This document shows, in pieces, positions 23,301 through 33,956 of a DNA stretch of 64,000 nt. Within the stretch, counting starts at the first letter, position 1; each line of letters starts with the position of its first letter. The stretch is taken from positions 1,099,854 to 1,163,853 of the forward strand of contig OX155972.1 in assembly GCA_944548615.1 (NCBI GenBank), written 5' to 3'. Under the pieces are notes generated by a model, which worked only from the letters and a program-made list of their open reading frames with translations, was not told the origin of the DNA and did no database searches. This stretch comes from Micropterix aruncella. Its lineage: Eukaryota > Arthropoda > Insecta > Lepidoptera > Micropterigidae. Both the position numbers and the translations under genes were made by a program.

Positions 23301-24190
23301 GGATTCACTCGCGGCAAACACGGGACGCGTCCCGAATGATCTTATCGGTCTGAGCTGTTCACTTTAAATATTTGACCAGCGTGTCTATGGACAAAGTCGA
23401 CCATCGAAAACAAGCGAGCTGTCGTTACTGGCTGGGGGCAGATCGACTTTGCTGAAGATACATCGGACTACTTACTGAAGGTGGTGGTGGATTTGATTGA
23501 CCAGCCGACCTGTCGAAGACTATATGCAAAGACTCTCAGAAAGAGGTTACCGCAAGGTAAAACGGACGATCAATTGTGCGCTGGAAGCTTAGAAGGAGGA
23601 CGAGACTCTTGTGGAGGCGATAGTGGTGGACCTCTGCAAGTGACGATAGCTGACAACCAATGCCTCTTCAACATAATCGCCGTTACCAGTATTGGAAAGA
23701 GCCCTTGTGGAAGTGCCAAGGGACCTGGCATATACACTGTCGTGAAGAGTCATGTGAAATAAATGGCGTTTTAGGAGAATGTCTACCGCCGGAAAATTGT
23801 CCAAAAACGGGGGTTTGGCAAAAGGGAAACTATCACAATTTTGTATAATGTCGGAACAAGAGACTGTATGCTGTATTCAACACAGCCCCATGAGCAACAA
23901 CACGAGATCATCAGAAAACCAGGATAAATCCAATAATGCATCTTCTACATCACCGCCTACTACAACAACTACCAATAAGTCACCGGTCATCTCTACAATA
24001 GCTCCAAAAACCTCAAACATCGCCACAAGCCATAACTACTAATTTCATAAATGACAGTGTGGAAAAACGAACTAAATCCGAAAAAAATAGCTCTGCAATA
24101 TTGAGTACAAATTTAACAATGACAGCCATTGCTGTGTTATTAATTAATTTATTTTATTTTATCTGCATCCAAACTTTTCTCCGGTCGTAA
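23301..24190 (+). pseudogene. Broken chymotrypsin-fold serine protease followed by a clip domain
   Basis: An open stretch at 23376-23762 encodes the C-terminal half of an S1 protease: PACLW, TGWG, then RDSCGGDSGGPLQ with the catalytic serine and the Asp of trypsin-like specificity, then GPGIYT. The N-terminal activation site, His and Asp are missing, and a TGA precedes PACLW. Overlapping the stop in another frame is a six-cysteine clip pattern (C at 23753, then GECLPPENC, C at 23842, VCC at 23866-23874), with one frameshift inside it. A Ser/Thr-rich linker follows to 24042. After another frameshift, a hydrophobic tail (TAIAVLLINLFYFICI) runs to 24190. Clip-protease genes normally place clip before protease, so this order suggests a multidomain parent. 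Frameshifts may be real decay or assembly indels. An AG before 23381 could alternatively be a splice acceptor. Confidence 0.75.
23376..23762 (+). CDS. Serine protease catalytic domain, C-terminal half (partial)
   Basis: 128 codons open and ending TAA. It would act as a secreted serine endopeptidase in an immune or developmental proteolytic cascade if the parent gene is of clip-protease type. Motifs: TGWG at residues ~18-21, GDSGGPL at ~80-86, GPGIYT at ~115-120. No in-frame start exists, so on its own it cannot be translated as a complete enzyme. Confidence 0.7.
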   Translation, partial: PACLWTKSTIENKRAVVTGWGQIDFAEDTSDYLLKVVVDLIDQPTCRRLYAKTLRKRLPQGKTDDQLCAGSLEGGRDSCGGDSGGPLQVTIADNQCLFNIIAVTSIGKSPCGSAKGPGIYTVVKSHVK

Positions 24191-24365
24191 CGGTCTCCGT
24201 TCCATCGGGTTCAGAAGAGGGAGGAAGAGAGAGTGCACCCGTGGTCGCGCGCCCACCTGTGCACTATAATATAGCCTGCGCACTTGACTGCTTCCGAACA
24301 GTGGACTCTGAGAAGATTAAAGAATTCACTAGAATCTACAATGCAGTCGCTATGGCCGAACACGG
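24183..24365 (-). repeat. GC-rich lepidopteran repeat fragment
   Basis: The reverse complement reads ccgtgttcggccatagcgac and ends near cgatggaacggagacc. I recognise this order from an abundant lepidopteran repeat. A TA run follows at 24377-24394. Confidence 0.4.
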
Positions 24366-24409
24366 CTAAAAGGATATATATATATATATAATCAGACATT
24401 GTATAGTAT

Positions 24410-25015
24410 GCGTTTTAACACGCTTTTATTAGGTCGGCCTGTATGTAACTATGTAATGGAATCTAAGGTAACTAATTTAACCATCTTCCAAGGATCGTAG
24501 CGTCATGAAAATTGGCAGCTTTATGTAGTTCTGATGACAATACAATAATATGGTACCGTCGAACTGATCTGATCATGGAGTATTCTGTATTCAGTGTTCA
24601 ATATTCAATGTATTCACTCAGAATATACAATAAAAGCATGAATTATGAATTAAAGCTAATTATCGCATATTAGAATTCGTCAGTTCCTACTATTAAAGCA
24701 TAAATATTAATTCGACAATAGCGTTGACTAAAGTCGACTTTATACGGCAGACAAAAAAAATAAAAAAAATATATAAAAAAATCGAAAGATATGAACTGGA
24801 ACTTCATGATGGAACATCGTATCATAGCAGCTGTTTTTGGACTTGTTAGAAAAGACTTGGAATGAACTTTGACCACGATTAGGTTTCAAGGTCTGATGAT
24901 GAAGCCGGAAGATATGCACTGGCATTCCGTGATAGAATATCGTATCATAGCCGTGTGTATGTGAATATCGTACCATAGCCCAAAAGCGTGTTTTTGGTGT
25001 TTTTTTTTAACTATT
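24410..25015 (-). repeat. Family A, copy 2, interrupted by family S
   Basis: Both A termini are present (aacacgcttttattaggt at the left, the A-run and cacgctttt form at the right, reversed). Positions 24585-24783 replace an uninterrupted stretch of A with a second copy of family S. The frames at 24670-24976 are repeat-derived. Confidence 0.7.
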
Positions 25016-25019
25016 AATT

Positions 25020-25860
25020 TATTAGTACATTACCATAGACACAGAACGAAGTCGTAGATTTTGTTACGTGTGTTAAATCTGACAGAAACGGATAGCTATT
25101 ATTTTAATATATATACAAGCATTAATCCTACTTATTTTTAAAGCGACTTAATTTTAACTCAATAGAAACGCAATTGGACTCATTATATTGATTTTAATAA
25201 TAAATAAAGTGCGCTTCTAAAATTTCTTGATTTGGTAGGTGTACCTTGAATACAAAAAGTTTGCGGAACACTGCCCTAGGAGATATAGGTAATGAGCCAT
25301 ATTTAAAAGGGTATAACTTAGAAACGACTCATAATCAAGATAGGTATAGTAATAAATGTTCTACATTAAGAGATCATTCCATTGGTATATAATTTACATG
25401 GCTAATGGAGAAGTGATCCCAAAATGCACATTCTCTTTTCTCATAAATAATGGTCCTCATTTAGAAAGATGGTTCAATGACACGTCTCATAAAAAAGATC
25501 ATTAGGTGCCACTGTGCAATATCATATCGTAGTTAATAATTAGTGAGAAGAAATCATCATGTATGGTCAGCGTATAAAAGTAATAAGAAGGGTGTTTAAT
25601 GAGGTTTCAACTGTTCTATTTTAAATGCTAATTTAATGCGTACGAGCTTCTGTTGTATTATCGCACGCGAATGATTTCAGTAAGAAATATAAGGCTTTCG
25701 TTATCACAGAAAGTTTTTAAAGCTAATGACATATTAATTGACTAAAATCTACATGTTTGGCAACGATATTAAAAAATAGTGTGTCTTAAAGACTTTCCCG
25801 GCAATTAGCCAAGGACGTCATCTCATTAAACAGTCATTAAACATTGAAATTTCGCACGAG
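25020..25860. other. No gene recognised
   Basis: AT-rich with no frame over 60 codons and no match to other families in the window. Confidence 0.3.
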
Positions 25861-25869
25861 CGACACAAA

Positions 25870-26200
25870 GCAATGAAGATTTTTATATCGAACGTGCGAA
25901 ACGCGCGACGCTGCATATTTAAATATTTGATTTCCCTGGCTGTATATGAGATGTTACAACCAAAATTTCACAATTTGATTTCGGCCAATCAAAGCATCTG
26001 TGTATCTACCAAATTTCAAGTCTGTATGTCCAATATTTCGAGGATGACATATGACTAGTGCGCCCCCTGGTGGACAGATTTCAACAACAATCTTTTCAAC
26101 TCTTTCCATGACTAAATGATGCCTGCATACCAAATTTCAGCTCAATCGGATTAAGCGTTTAAGGCGAAATAAGACCTCAGAAAAATAACCGAAATAGGCG
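25870..26200. repeat. Dispersed repeat family L fragment
   Basis: Contains gcgccccctggtgg and accaaatttcagctcaatcgg, phrases that recur (reversed or altered) at 36750-36880 and 17360. These are common lepidopteran repeat phrases. The frame 25873-26058 is incidental. Confidence 0.45.
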
Positions 26201-26356
26201 GACACCCGAAAAAATACGCGGAGTCAATTTCGTAGGGTTTGACCAATAAAAATCCAGCGTTGACGAAGCGTCAAGCGCAGATTCCACGTCCGCTACCGCC
26301 CGGAATCAGTCGCATACTAAACGGTCAATTTCAGCGCTAGCATAGAATACAACAGA

Positions 26357-26762
26357 ATTTAACTATCTTTACGCAGTGGTGGTATAAAGGTGTTAATGGC
26401 AAAGTATATTTAGCGTAACTCACAGAGCGCTCTCACGTTTTAATTATTTATAATTAATTTAGGGCCTAAATAAAAAATGTGGCTAAGTGCTGCCCTAGAA
26501 AATTAACCAGTCAATATAATGAAATTATAATAAAACACACTCACCGCTTACATTGTAGGAGTAAACGCGCCTGAAAGTTTTCGAAGTCAGTTTAAAGCCT
26601 TTATTGTCCAAGGCAATGAGCAACTTTTTTGAGTCCAAATTTTAAATTGGTTCCTTATGGAGAGATTCACTTAGAAACTTTTTTAAATTAACGAATGTAT
26701 TTTTTTTTAAAAAACATAACTAAAATTCCTCAGATATGGTCGTTCCCAGGTATCATGTCGCC
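26357..26762 (+). repeat. Family K, right-half copy
   Basis: Closely matches 34185-34575, ending at ggtatcatgtcgcc. The left inverted arm found at 33957-34180 is absent here. The adjacent 26763-26940 resembles family L, in the reverse sense to 36600-36730. Confidence 0.65.
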
Positions 26763-27284
26763 GGAGGAATATAGACACACAGACAGACATACAGAGATAC
26801 TCCAATCTGGAAAGGGTCTTAATCGTCTCACGGGTGCTCAAAATATATACTTCCGTCTTCATCTCAAAGAAAAATTTTGCGCGATCACAATGCTGTCCTT
26901 TCTGGACGTTTGTTTGGTGGGCCGTGAAATTAAAAAGAATCGGTAATTTTTAAAAGGGCATCTGAGGCAAAAAATATTGTTTTCAGTGGATATAAAAACC
27001 GTTTTCAGCCTTAAGAAACTTGAAATTGTTTAACAAAAAATATTAAAAAAACAACCTAAATTTGTTTAGTTTAATGTTGTACGTTGTATATTTTTAAATT
27101 GTTTTATTAATTAGTAATTAATTATGTAAAATTTTAAAAATATTCCCTTATCCAAATAACTGGGATGTCCCCATATATAAGTGCCTAGTTAAAATAATAA
27201 TACACAAACGTTTAACATAAACAAAACCGACTCCATTTTTTTTATTACTGCAGCAGCCATGTTATGGTGAAACTTACAACGGGC
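26763..27284. other. Family L-like scrap then AT-rich sequence
   Basis: acacacagacagacat followed by ttccgtcttcatctc corresponds, reversed, to 36650-36740. The rest is AT-rich without a gene. Confidence 0.35.
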
Positions 27285-27399
27285 TATTACAATTAAATGC
27301 ATATACAATATTTCGTGTCTGTGCTGTTGACCGTTGAAGAGTCCCCTCATCGGGAGCTGACCCTAGGTGTAGAATCAGACCCTGGGTGTAGAATCAGAC
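27285..27399 (-). repeat. Solitary family E unit
   Basis: Reverse complement of the ~115-bp unit tandemly arrayed at 36923-37350 (tttcgtgtctgtgctgttgac). Ends with a 19-bp direct duplication of ggtgtagaatcagaccct-type sequence, the second copy of which served as the target duplication of the adjoining B element. Confidence 0.7.
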
Positions 27400-28756
27400 G
27401 GGAGTTAATGGGCCCTTGCTGAGTTGGCCACGAAGACCCATTCTGTTCAGGGTTGGTAACACTCACGGGCCCACACCTATCCTACGGCCTCCACGCATGA
27501 AGCGCGAGCCTGGGTAGGACTCTGGCTTTATGGTCAGTTTGCCCTGGTAATCAAACTTCTGGCGATCCTGGACGGTCTGCGCACCGTGCGGCGTAAGCCA
27601 ATCGACTGTGCACTCTGACTAACATCTTGCGGTGTCGACTACAACGGGCGAACCCGTCACCACAGGACGTTTTAACGATTAGTCGTTCTATCGCCCTGCA
27701 GTGAGCGTAGAAGACTTTGGACAATAACAATCCAACGTCTAGCTACGCCACAGCCAGTGAGAGTCCAACGCCTTACCGCGGGTTAGCCAGGAATAAACCC
27801 GGCGGGCTCGAGATACTCGCGCCCTCACTTCCAATTGTGACCAGATTTCTCCGGTCTCTCGATTGGTTCCGAGTTCGAGGTCGCTTGCTCGGTCCTCTCC
27901 CTTACGAAGCGGTGAAACGGAGTATACCGAATCTATCGCGGACCAAGGCGTCCTTTGCCCGGCTGTTCACCCAGGATCGGATGGCCAATGGTCCTTTCAA
28001 GAGCAGTCGCCGTAAGGTAGGCAACCACCCCCGCTCTAAGGAAACAATACAGTTCCCAGTCTCCCCCAACTGTTAGTCGGAGAGCACAATCGATTGGCTT
28101 GCGCCGCTCGGTGCGCAGACCGTCCAGGAGCGCCAGAGGCTTGATTCCCAGGGGAGACTGGTTGACCCAGTGTCCTACCCAGGTTCGCACCCCGTGCGTG
28201 GAGGCCGTCGGATGGGTGTTGACCCGTGAGTGTGACCGACCCTGAACACATGGGTCATCGTGGCCACCTCATCATGGGCCCGTTAGCTCACAACTAACTC
28301 TACTAACAGTCGGGGGAGTCTGGAAGCAGTACTGTTTCCTATAGAGCGAAGGTGGTTGCGGACCTTACGGCGACTGCTCTTGAAATGACCATCGGCTACC
28401 CGATCCTGGGTGAACAGCCGGGCAAAGGACCCTGTGGTCCGCGATAGATTCGGTAAACACCGTTTCACCGCTGCGTAAGAGAGAGGACCGCGCAAGCGAC
28501 CTCGAACTCGTAACCAATCGAGAGACTGGAGTAATCTGGTCACAATTGGAAGTAAGGGCGTGAGTGTAGGCCCGCTGGGTAACACTCCTGGCTATCTGGC
28601 GGTTAAGGCGTTGGCCTCTTACGGGCTTGTGGCGTAGCTAGACGGTGGACTGTTTTGTCCCCAAGTCTTCTACGTTCAATTCCAGGGAGGTAAAACGACT
28701 AATCGTTAAAACTTCCTGAGGTGACGGGCTCGCCCGCTGTAGTCGACAACCCAAGT
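27400..28756 (-). mobile_element. Family B copy split by a second family B insertion
   Basis: The outer copy is on the minus strand: its 3' part is 27400-27624 and its 5' part about 28298-28756. It is flanked by tgtagaatcagac (27387-27399) and tgtagagtcagac (28757-28769), a 13-bp duplication with one mismatch. Between its halves sits a plus-strand B copy. Confidence 0.85.
27626..28292 (+). mobile_element. Family B retroposon inserted in another B
   Basis: Full-length B from cttgcggtgtcgactac to gggcccgttagctca. The host sequence is repeated at the junctions as ctctgactaaca (27613-27624) and ctctactaaca (28298-28308), a 12-bp target duplication with one base lost. It is close in sequence to the 15904 copy. 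Confidence 0.85.
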
Positions 28757-28769
28757 TGTAGAGTCAGAC

Positions 28770-28977
28770 CATGCTTACCATAAAAAATGCATTGTCATCG
28801 GAATTGAATTTTCAACGTCAAATGATAATATCTAAGGAGTTCCTTTAATTCCTCATGGATCTCATCATCAGAACAGGATTTTGGACCAATCTGGTATTAT
28901 GTACTTTCAAATAAAAAGAGAATTTTCTAAATCTTTTCATAAATGACGGACTTCTGATGTAACAAATATTTTTAAAA
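28770..28977. repeat. Dispersed repeat fragment (family P)
   Basis: The phrase aaggagttcctttaattcct followed by ctcatcatcagaaca is one I recognise from lepidopteran repeats. There is no coding sequence. Confidence 0.4.
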
Positions 28978-29585
28978 AAAATACGTGTGGCACTCAGGGA
29001 CTGCCGCGGTAAAGCTATTGCATAGCATTTTTAACAACTTATGCAATTATAATTATTTATTTATTTTATTTATTTAATTTTTTCTGATATCAGATAACTG
29101 CGCTCTATCAGAAAACGTTGACATTATTCCGAATCATTAACGGCTGCGGTAGCAAATGATTCGGAATAATTTTAACGTCTTCCGATAGAGCGCCGCGCAC
29201 GAATATTTTATTCAATAAATCAAAAAAACCGGATTATTCGAAAAAAATCGTAGATAAAAAGATAGATAATTAAGTTACCTTTAAAATGGTGCAGGTTTCA
29301 TAATAATACGCCAGATAGTATTTGCGTAGTAGTCGTTTTTGTGTTCGGTTAGACCTAATTTCACAAATTAATTACACTATGTAATATAAACAAAATCTAA
29401 AATATTCAAAGCTAAGAATATTAGGAAAATGTTCTTTTTTAACATATCTTTTTTTCAAATCGTAAGCAGTACTCGTTTAGACGTAATTATCAGTTTAAAA
29501 TCATTAATTTTCGTTAGGAAATTTCTTCATTCGATCGCCGCGCTGGCCTAGGCCCGCGATAAAAGCTATGCAATAGCTTAAAAAT
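28978..29585 (+). mobile_element. Family F element, copy 1
   Basis: About 608 bp, starting atacgtgtggcactc and ending gcaatagcttaaaaa. It is shared with 55757-56362 and 56931-57557. Near the left end an inverted repeat of ~42-bp arms (29100-29195) forms a long hairpin. Subterminal aagctattgcatagc is repeated in inverted form at the right end. Non-coding, so a non-autonomous element. Confidence 0.8.
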
Positions 29586-29589
29586 ACAA

Positions 29590-30250
29590 CCGAATTGATA
29601 ACCTCCCTTTTTTTGGAAGTCGGTTAAAAAGAAATTATAATGGCTCAATAACAATAATTGAATTATTAAGCTAAAATATAATATTTTAAAAAAATACTTT
29701 TATTAAATTACTGGATCGATTTCGCTGAATTAAAATTTACGTATTGCATTTCATTGCAGCATCTTGATTTCTGTTTATTTTTTGCAAATTTTCCTGTTAT
29801 TTTTAGCCAATCAGCGCTCGAGACTTAGGCGTTAATGACACGCTCGCGCGGACCTATCAATCAACCTTGCAATTAAGTGAGCGCCTCGGTGTTAAAAGAA
29901 TTAAAACGCCAACTCGGCGCTTGAGAGCTTTTAATAATGAAACGCTAAATAGTAGGCGACGGCTCTTAGTCTCTTGTCAGTCCAAACCGATAGTCCCCGG
30001 GACATCATATAATTAAATGTAACTTCAGTTTTTTCTGCGGTTTTAATAAGGCAAGGTGGCGATATTGATTAAATCGTTAAATTATTTTTGGTTACGTGAA
30101 TTAATGTTATTTTTAGATATTAAGTCATCGGTATAAATAGACTATAACTTAACCAATCATTACGTCTTTTCTTGGCTAGTCTAGAGCGTTCGATACTGTG
30201 TCAAGCGAAATACTCTTAAACGATCGATCTTTTAGGACATCTGCCTGCAT
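29590..30250. other. No gene recognised
   Basis: Starts with a phrase common in Lepidoptera (ttggaagtcggttaaaaa), then unassigned sequence. Confidence 0.3.
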
Positions 30251-30256
30251 TGAGAA

Positions 30257-30595
30257 ATAAATTAATAGTTTTAAAAAAACATTAAAAACACGCTATTATA
30301 AATGCACGTAAAAACCACATCATCAGACCTTGAAACCTAATCGTGGTCAAAGTTCATTCCAATACTTTTCTAACAAGTCCAAACACAGCTATGATACGAT
30401 GTTCCATCATGAAGTTCCAGTTCATATCTTCCGACTCCATCATCAGATCAGTTCGACAGTACCATAATATTGTATTGTCATCAGAACTACATACAGCTGC
30501 CAATTTTCATGACGCTGCCAATGGTTAAATTAGTTACCTAAGACTCCATTACATAGTTACATACAGGTCGACCTAATAAAAGCGTGTTAGAAAGG
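30257..30595 (+). repeat. Family A, copy 3 (internally shortened)
   Basis: Both termini are present; the central part seen in copy 1 is missing. It ends aaaagcgtgttag at 30593 and is followed directly by family G. Confidence 0.75.
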
Positions 30596-30990
30596 ATTTC
30601 TTCCTACATTACTGTTTTGTTATTACGATTTTATAGAGAATAATGATGTTCCAATCTTAATTTTGTTGAATTACAAGGAGATTTGTTGAAACTTCATTAC
30701 TCGACTATATGTAGGTTTCTATCCTATCCTTACGGGTATTACGAAAACAACGGTATAAAGTAGCTTCATCATGATTCTTGCAACTGAGTCTGACTATAAG
30801 CTTACGTATGTAATAACATGCTGCCATGGTGAAAGCAATATCTCGTTGTGCGCCGCAATGAATGTGCGGTGTAGTTACCATGCCCGTGACATGGTAACTA
30901 GACACCGTTACACGTCTTGTTGATACATACGCACAGACCACAGTACATGTTAAAAACGTAATCCCTTTCGAAACATTATTTCCGCGTATT
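30596..30990 (+). repeat. Dispersed repeat family G, copy 1
   Basis: Reads attactgttttgttattacg, then tactcgactatatgta, then a gtaacta/tagttac-rich second half. Collinear copies lie at 38405-38790, 50505-50720 (first half) and 55430-55590 (second half). Confidence 0.65.
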
Positions 30991-31081
30991 TCCGTGTATA
31001 TGTGTGAATTATTATTTTTTCAAATTGAAATTATGTAATATTACTAAATAAATGAAATTATATAATAAATGAAAGGGCCCT

Positions 31082-31914
31082 TATCTGGTCTGTGGCGACC
31101 AGGAGCGACTCCACGCCTGTTTTCTTCTCTTCTTTCAGTGTTTGCTAAGTGTTTCCTACAGTGGTATTGAAACCTGACCAAACCGGCTTCCTACTATCTC
31201 CTACAGCGGCAACACAACAATGCGAAAGATGAGAATCAATGCTGGAAAATAATAGGCGATTAGTGTATCTTAAAAACTAATGATTATTATAAAATGTATA
31301 TATACATTTCAGCTGTGTATATACATATTTCAGCAAATGTATATGTACCTATATCTAAATTCAATAAATCGAACTAAAAGAAATAGATTAATAATATTTT
31401 ACACGATTAAGTTAAAGTATATCATAACCAAAGGTGCAAAACATTATTTTTAAATGAATGATTATAAATAAAAATAAAAAGCATTTAATTATTATGATAA
31501 TATGATAAACCTTATTAATTTTGCCTATTGAGACCGGAACCTTTGCAAGCGCCTAAAATATAAATATAAGCCAATTCCCAAGATTTGACATCCCTTTCTT
31601 TGGCATTATCACCAAGGCATTTTATTATTTTACTTATAAAACATTGATCAAGAGTTAAAAAATGCGCCCTGGCATGCAAAGATTTTGGGAGCTGGCTTTT
31701 ATTTCCTACACTAGCCCTATGATTATTTAGTCTAATATTAAGTGGTGTTGTTGTTTCACCGATATAAAAGGCATCGCAAGTCCTGCACAGAAGTTGATAT
31801 ACTATATTTTTGAAATACAACTGCAATGTAATTATACTACTAATAATTACAGGGTTCCCTTTCATTCACCAGAAAAAAGGCGTGGAGTCGTTCCTGGTCG
31901 CCGCAGACCAGATA
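31082..31914 (-). mobile_element. Penelope-like element fragment between inverted arms
   Basis: Contains the GIY-YIG endonuclease frame (31865-31515). It is bounded by inverted arms 31082-31125 and 31871-31914, which match at 41 of 44 positions. Penelope-like elements carry RT followed by GIY-YIG and often have LTR-like repeats in direct or inverted order. The RT part is absent here, so this copy cannot move by itself. Confidence 0.7.
31515..31865 (-). pseudogene. GIY-YIG endonuclease domain of a Penelope-like element
   Basis: 116 codons with IVYQLLCRTCDAFYIGETTT, then LNIRLNNHR. This is the Y-x(n)-YIG core with the C-x2-C just before YIGET that is typical of Penelope-like proteins, followed by the conserved Arg and the NH(R) box. 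LHARAHF gives a degenerate form of the following LPxxxHF motif. The frame has no RT upstream. The product would nick target DNA during retrotransposition. Confidence 0.8.
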
Positions 31915-32395
31915 GACCGTGTATCGTTGGTCTTCGGTTCTGAACACATAGGTCCTAACAATCTAAAGAATACTGTTAAAATGGAACCCCGAAAACGGTT
32001 CCTTGTCAATTGAGTGCGTCGTTTAGCGCAGAGCCGGGTAAGAGCGAGTGAAATTGCGTCTCAATAAGAGGGGAATCTCCCTTATTCTGCCCCCCCCCTC
32101 CACTCCCTTTTCCCAGCGCCCGGATCAAAATAGCAAATAATGAACTGTCAAACCGCGTGGATCATCCCGCGTAGGGGAGCCCTAAAAGCGGTTACATTGG
32201 GTTACATCAGTTCGTGTATATGTATATGTATATGTGTATACGTATAACTGAAAATGTTGGGGTGTGTGGTGTATTGGATTGCTGAAGCGTTGTATTTCGA
32301 TGCTGGTTTTTAGAATGCTAGGTTTGTTTTTTAAAGCTGGTATCCTTACCATGTCGTCCATGTACATATATCAGTGCCTTTAATACGCCAAAGAG
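31915..32395. other. No gene recognised
   Basis: Contains a C-run near 32090 and an alternating tatatg/tatacg stretch near 32215-32245. No supported frame. Confidence 0.3.
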
Positions 32396-32942
32396 AATCT
32401 TTTAAATTGCGAGCTTCACTCCACTCGACATGTGTTATTGCCTAAAGTACGCTTGACTAAATATCAAAAAACATTTTTATATATTAGTTTTAAATTGTTC
32501 AATGCTTTGCCGTCATCGACGAGAAGACTTGAGATGGCAGCATATAAAATCTGCTTGAAAATTCAGTTAGTCAAACATGCCCTTTACAAACTGGTCGACT
32601 TTTATGATATTGCGTCCACAATTGCTTGATTATAAATAACCATATTATGACTATACTTTCGCACTAAGTTTTAGATTTTATTGACATTGTTTTTAATTAC
32701 GCATGTTTCAGAATTTTTCTTTTTCATTGTATTGAATATTATTTATTGTTTGATTATTGATTGTTTTGTAAATTTGACTATTTTTAAGTAATCACCTCTG
32801 ATTACAATTATTTTTTTTTCCTTTTAATTAATCAAAGCGGTTTTATCATCCGGTAAATTATGATTGTAAAATTTGACATGTTTCTCAGTATTGTGAAATG
32901 CTTTTAAGGAATGAATAAATGATGATGATGATGATGATGATA
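32395..32942 (+). mobile_element. 5'-truncated LINE with (TGA)n tail
   Basis: The frame containing HSTRHVLLPKVRLTKYQ, then FKLFNALPSSTRRL, ends at 32629. A 3' UTR follows to a run of tga at 32918-32942. Same C-terminal design as LINE C and the 4190 LINE. Confidence 0.8.
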
Positions 32943-32944
32943 AT

Positions 32945-33317
32945 CTCGATCAAAATATATTGTAATATCTGTATACTGTCAAAAGAAATTTTTATATGAA
33001 TTTAACTGAGAATCGTCCCTTTTTTGGGATTTTCCCATGCTTTTTTTATTATTTTTCATTTTCTTTGGTTGTCTTTATTATAACATTATTTTTATATTTC
33101 TTTTAGTTTTATGTTCTATTCTATTTATCTCATTTTATTTATCGAAATTCTATATTTAATTTTATTGCCCATTTTATATTAGAATTGTGATTTTATAGCG
33201 ATAAGTCCGCCATTTGTGCATAAATTGTCTTTTTTATAAAACCAGTGTAATATTCATAAAGTTATGTTTTTATAGCACAATAAAGTTATTCTATTCTATT
33301 CTATTCTATTCTATTTA
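32945..33317 (+). mobile_element. LINE 3' UTR with (TTCTA)n tail
   Basis: T-rich sequence ending in caataaagttattctattct and about five TTCTA units (33288-33315), which I read as a 3' UTR and simple-repeat tail. The coding part is absent. Confidence 0.5.
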
Positions 33318-33319
33318 TT

Positions 33320-33955
33320 TTTTTAGGACCACATTTTAAGGCGACTTAACTATATGAGCTAAATAATTTAAAATTTATAGTTTAAACATTTTTTTGTACC
33401 TACTATAAATGTTGGGTTTAAGTTAAATAATATGGAGAGTGGAGTGTAAGGAAGGTTGGTTATTTTATAGAATTGTAATCATCATTGTGGAGAGGAGAAG
33501 GAAACAAAGTTTAAGCACCTTTCTATTTTTCGCGCGATTCCTTGCTGTAATTTCACTCCGAATGTCTCCAAATCTTCAGCTGGCCAGCTCACGAACGCAA
33601 TATATATAATCACAGCACGATAAACAAGAACATTCAAAACAGGAGCACGTCTGTTTCGGCCGGCGCGTAATTTATCACTGATTGGGAGGGTAGGTAGACA
33701 CGGTTTATTTAAAAATGTCCTAACCAATTACAGCCCTGCCTTCCCTAAAACGGGTTAGTCCCAGTTGGGAGACAGAATCATATTAGCATAAGGCTAAATG
33801 TTATTTTATTGTAATATTATTAGTCCCAGTTATATGATATAAGTTGAGGTTTTCCAGAGAAACATAATATTCTCCATTGGTGTTTTTGAGATTAAGTATT
33901 GCTTGATTTTGCATCAACAATCAGGTCGTCGGAAGGGTAACACCTAGGCCTTATT
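33320..33955. other. No gene recognised
   Basis: The minus-strand frame 33727-33482 (SWPAEDLETFGVKLQQ) is protein-like but I cannot assign it. Confidence 0.25.
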
Positions 33956-33956
33956 A

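Noticed and set aside
30705..30941. Minus-strand 78-codon frame as a gene
   Set aside because: It lies entirely inside repeat family G, and the other copies do not keep it open.
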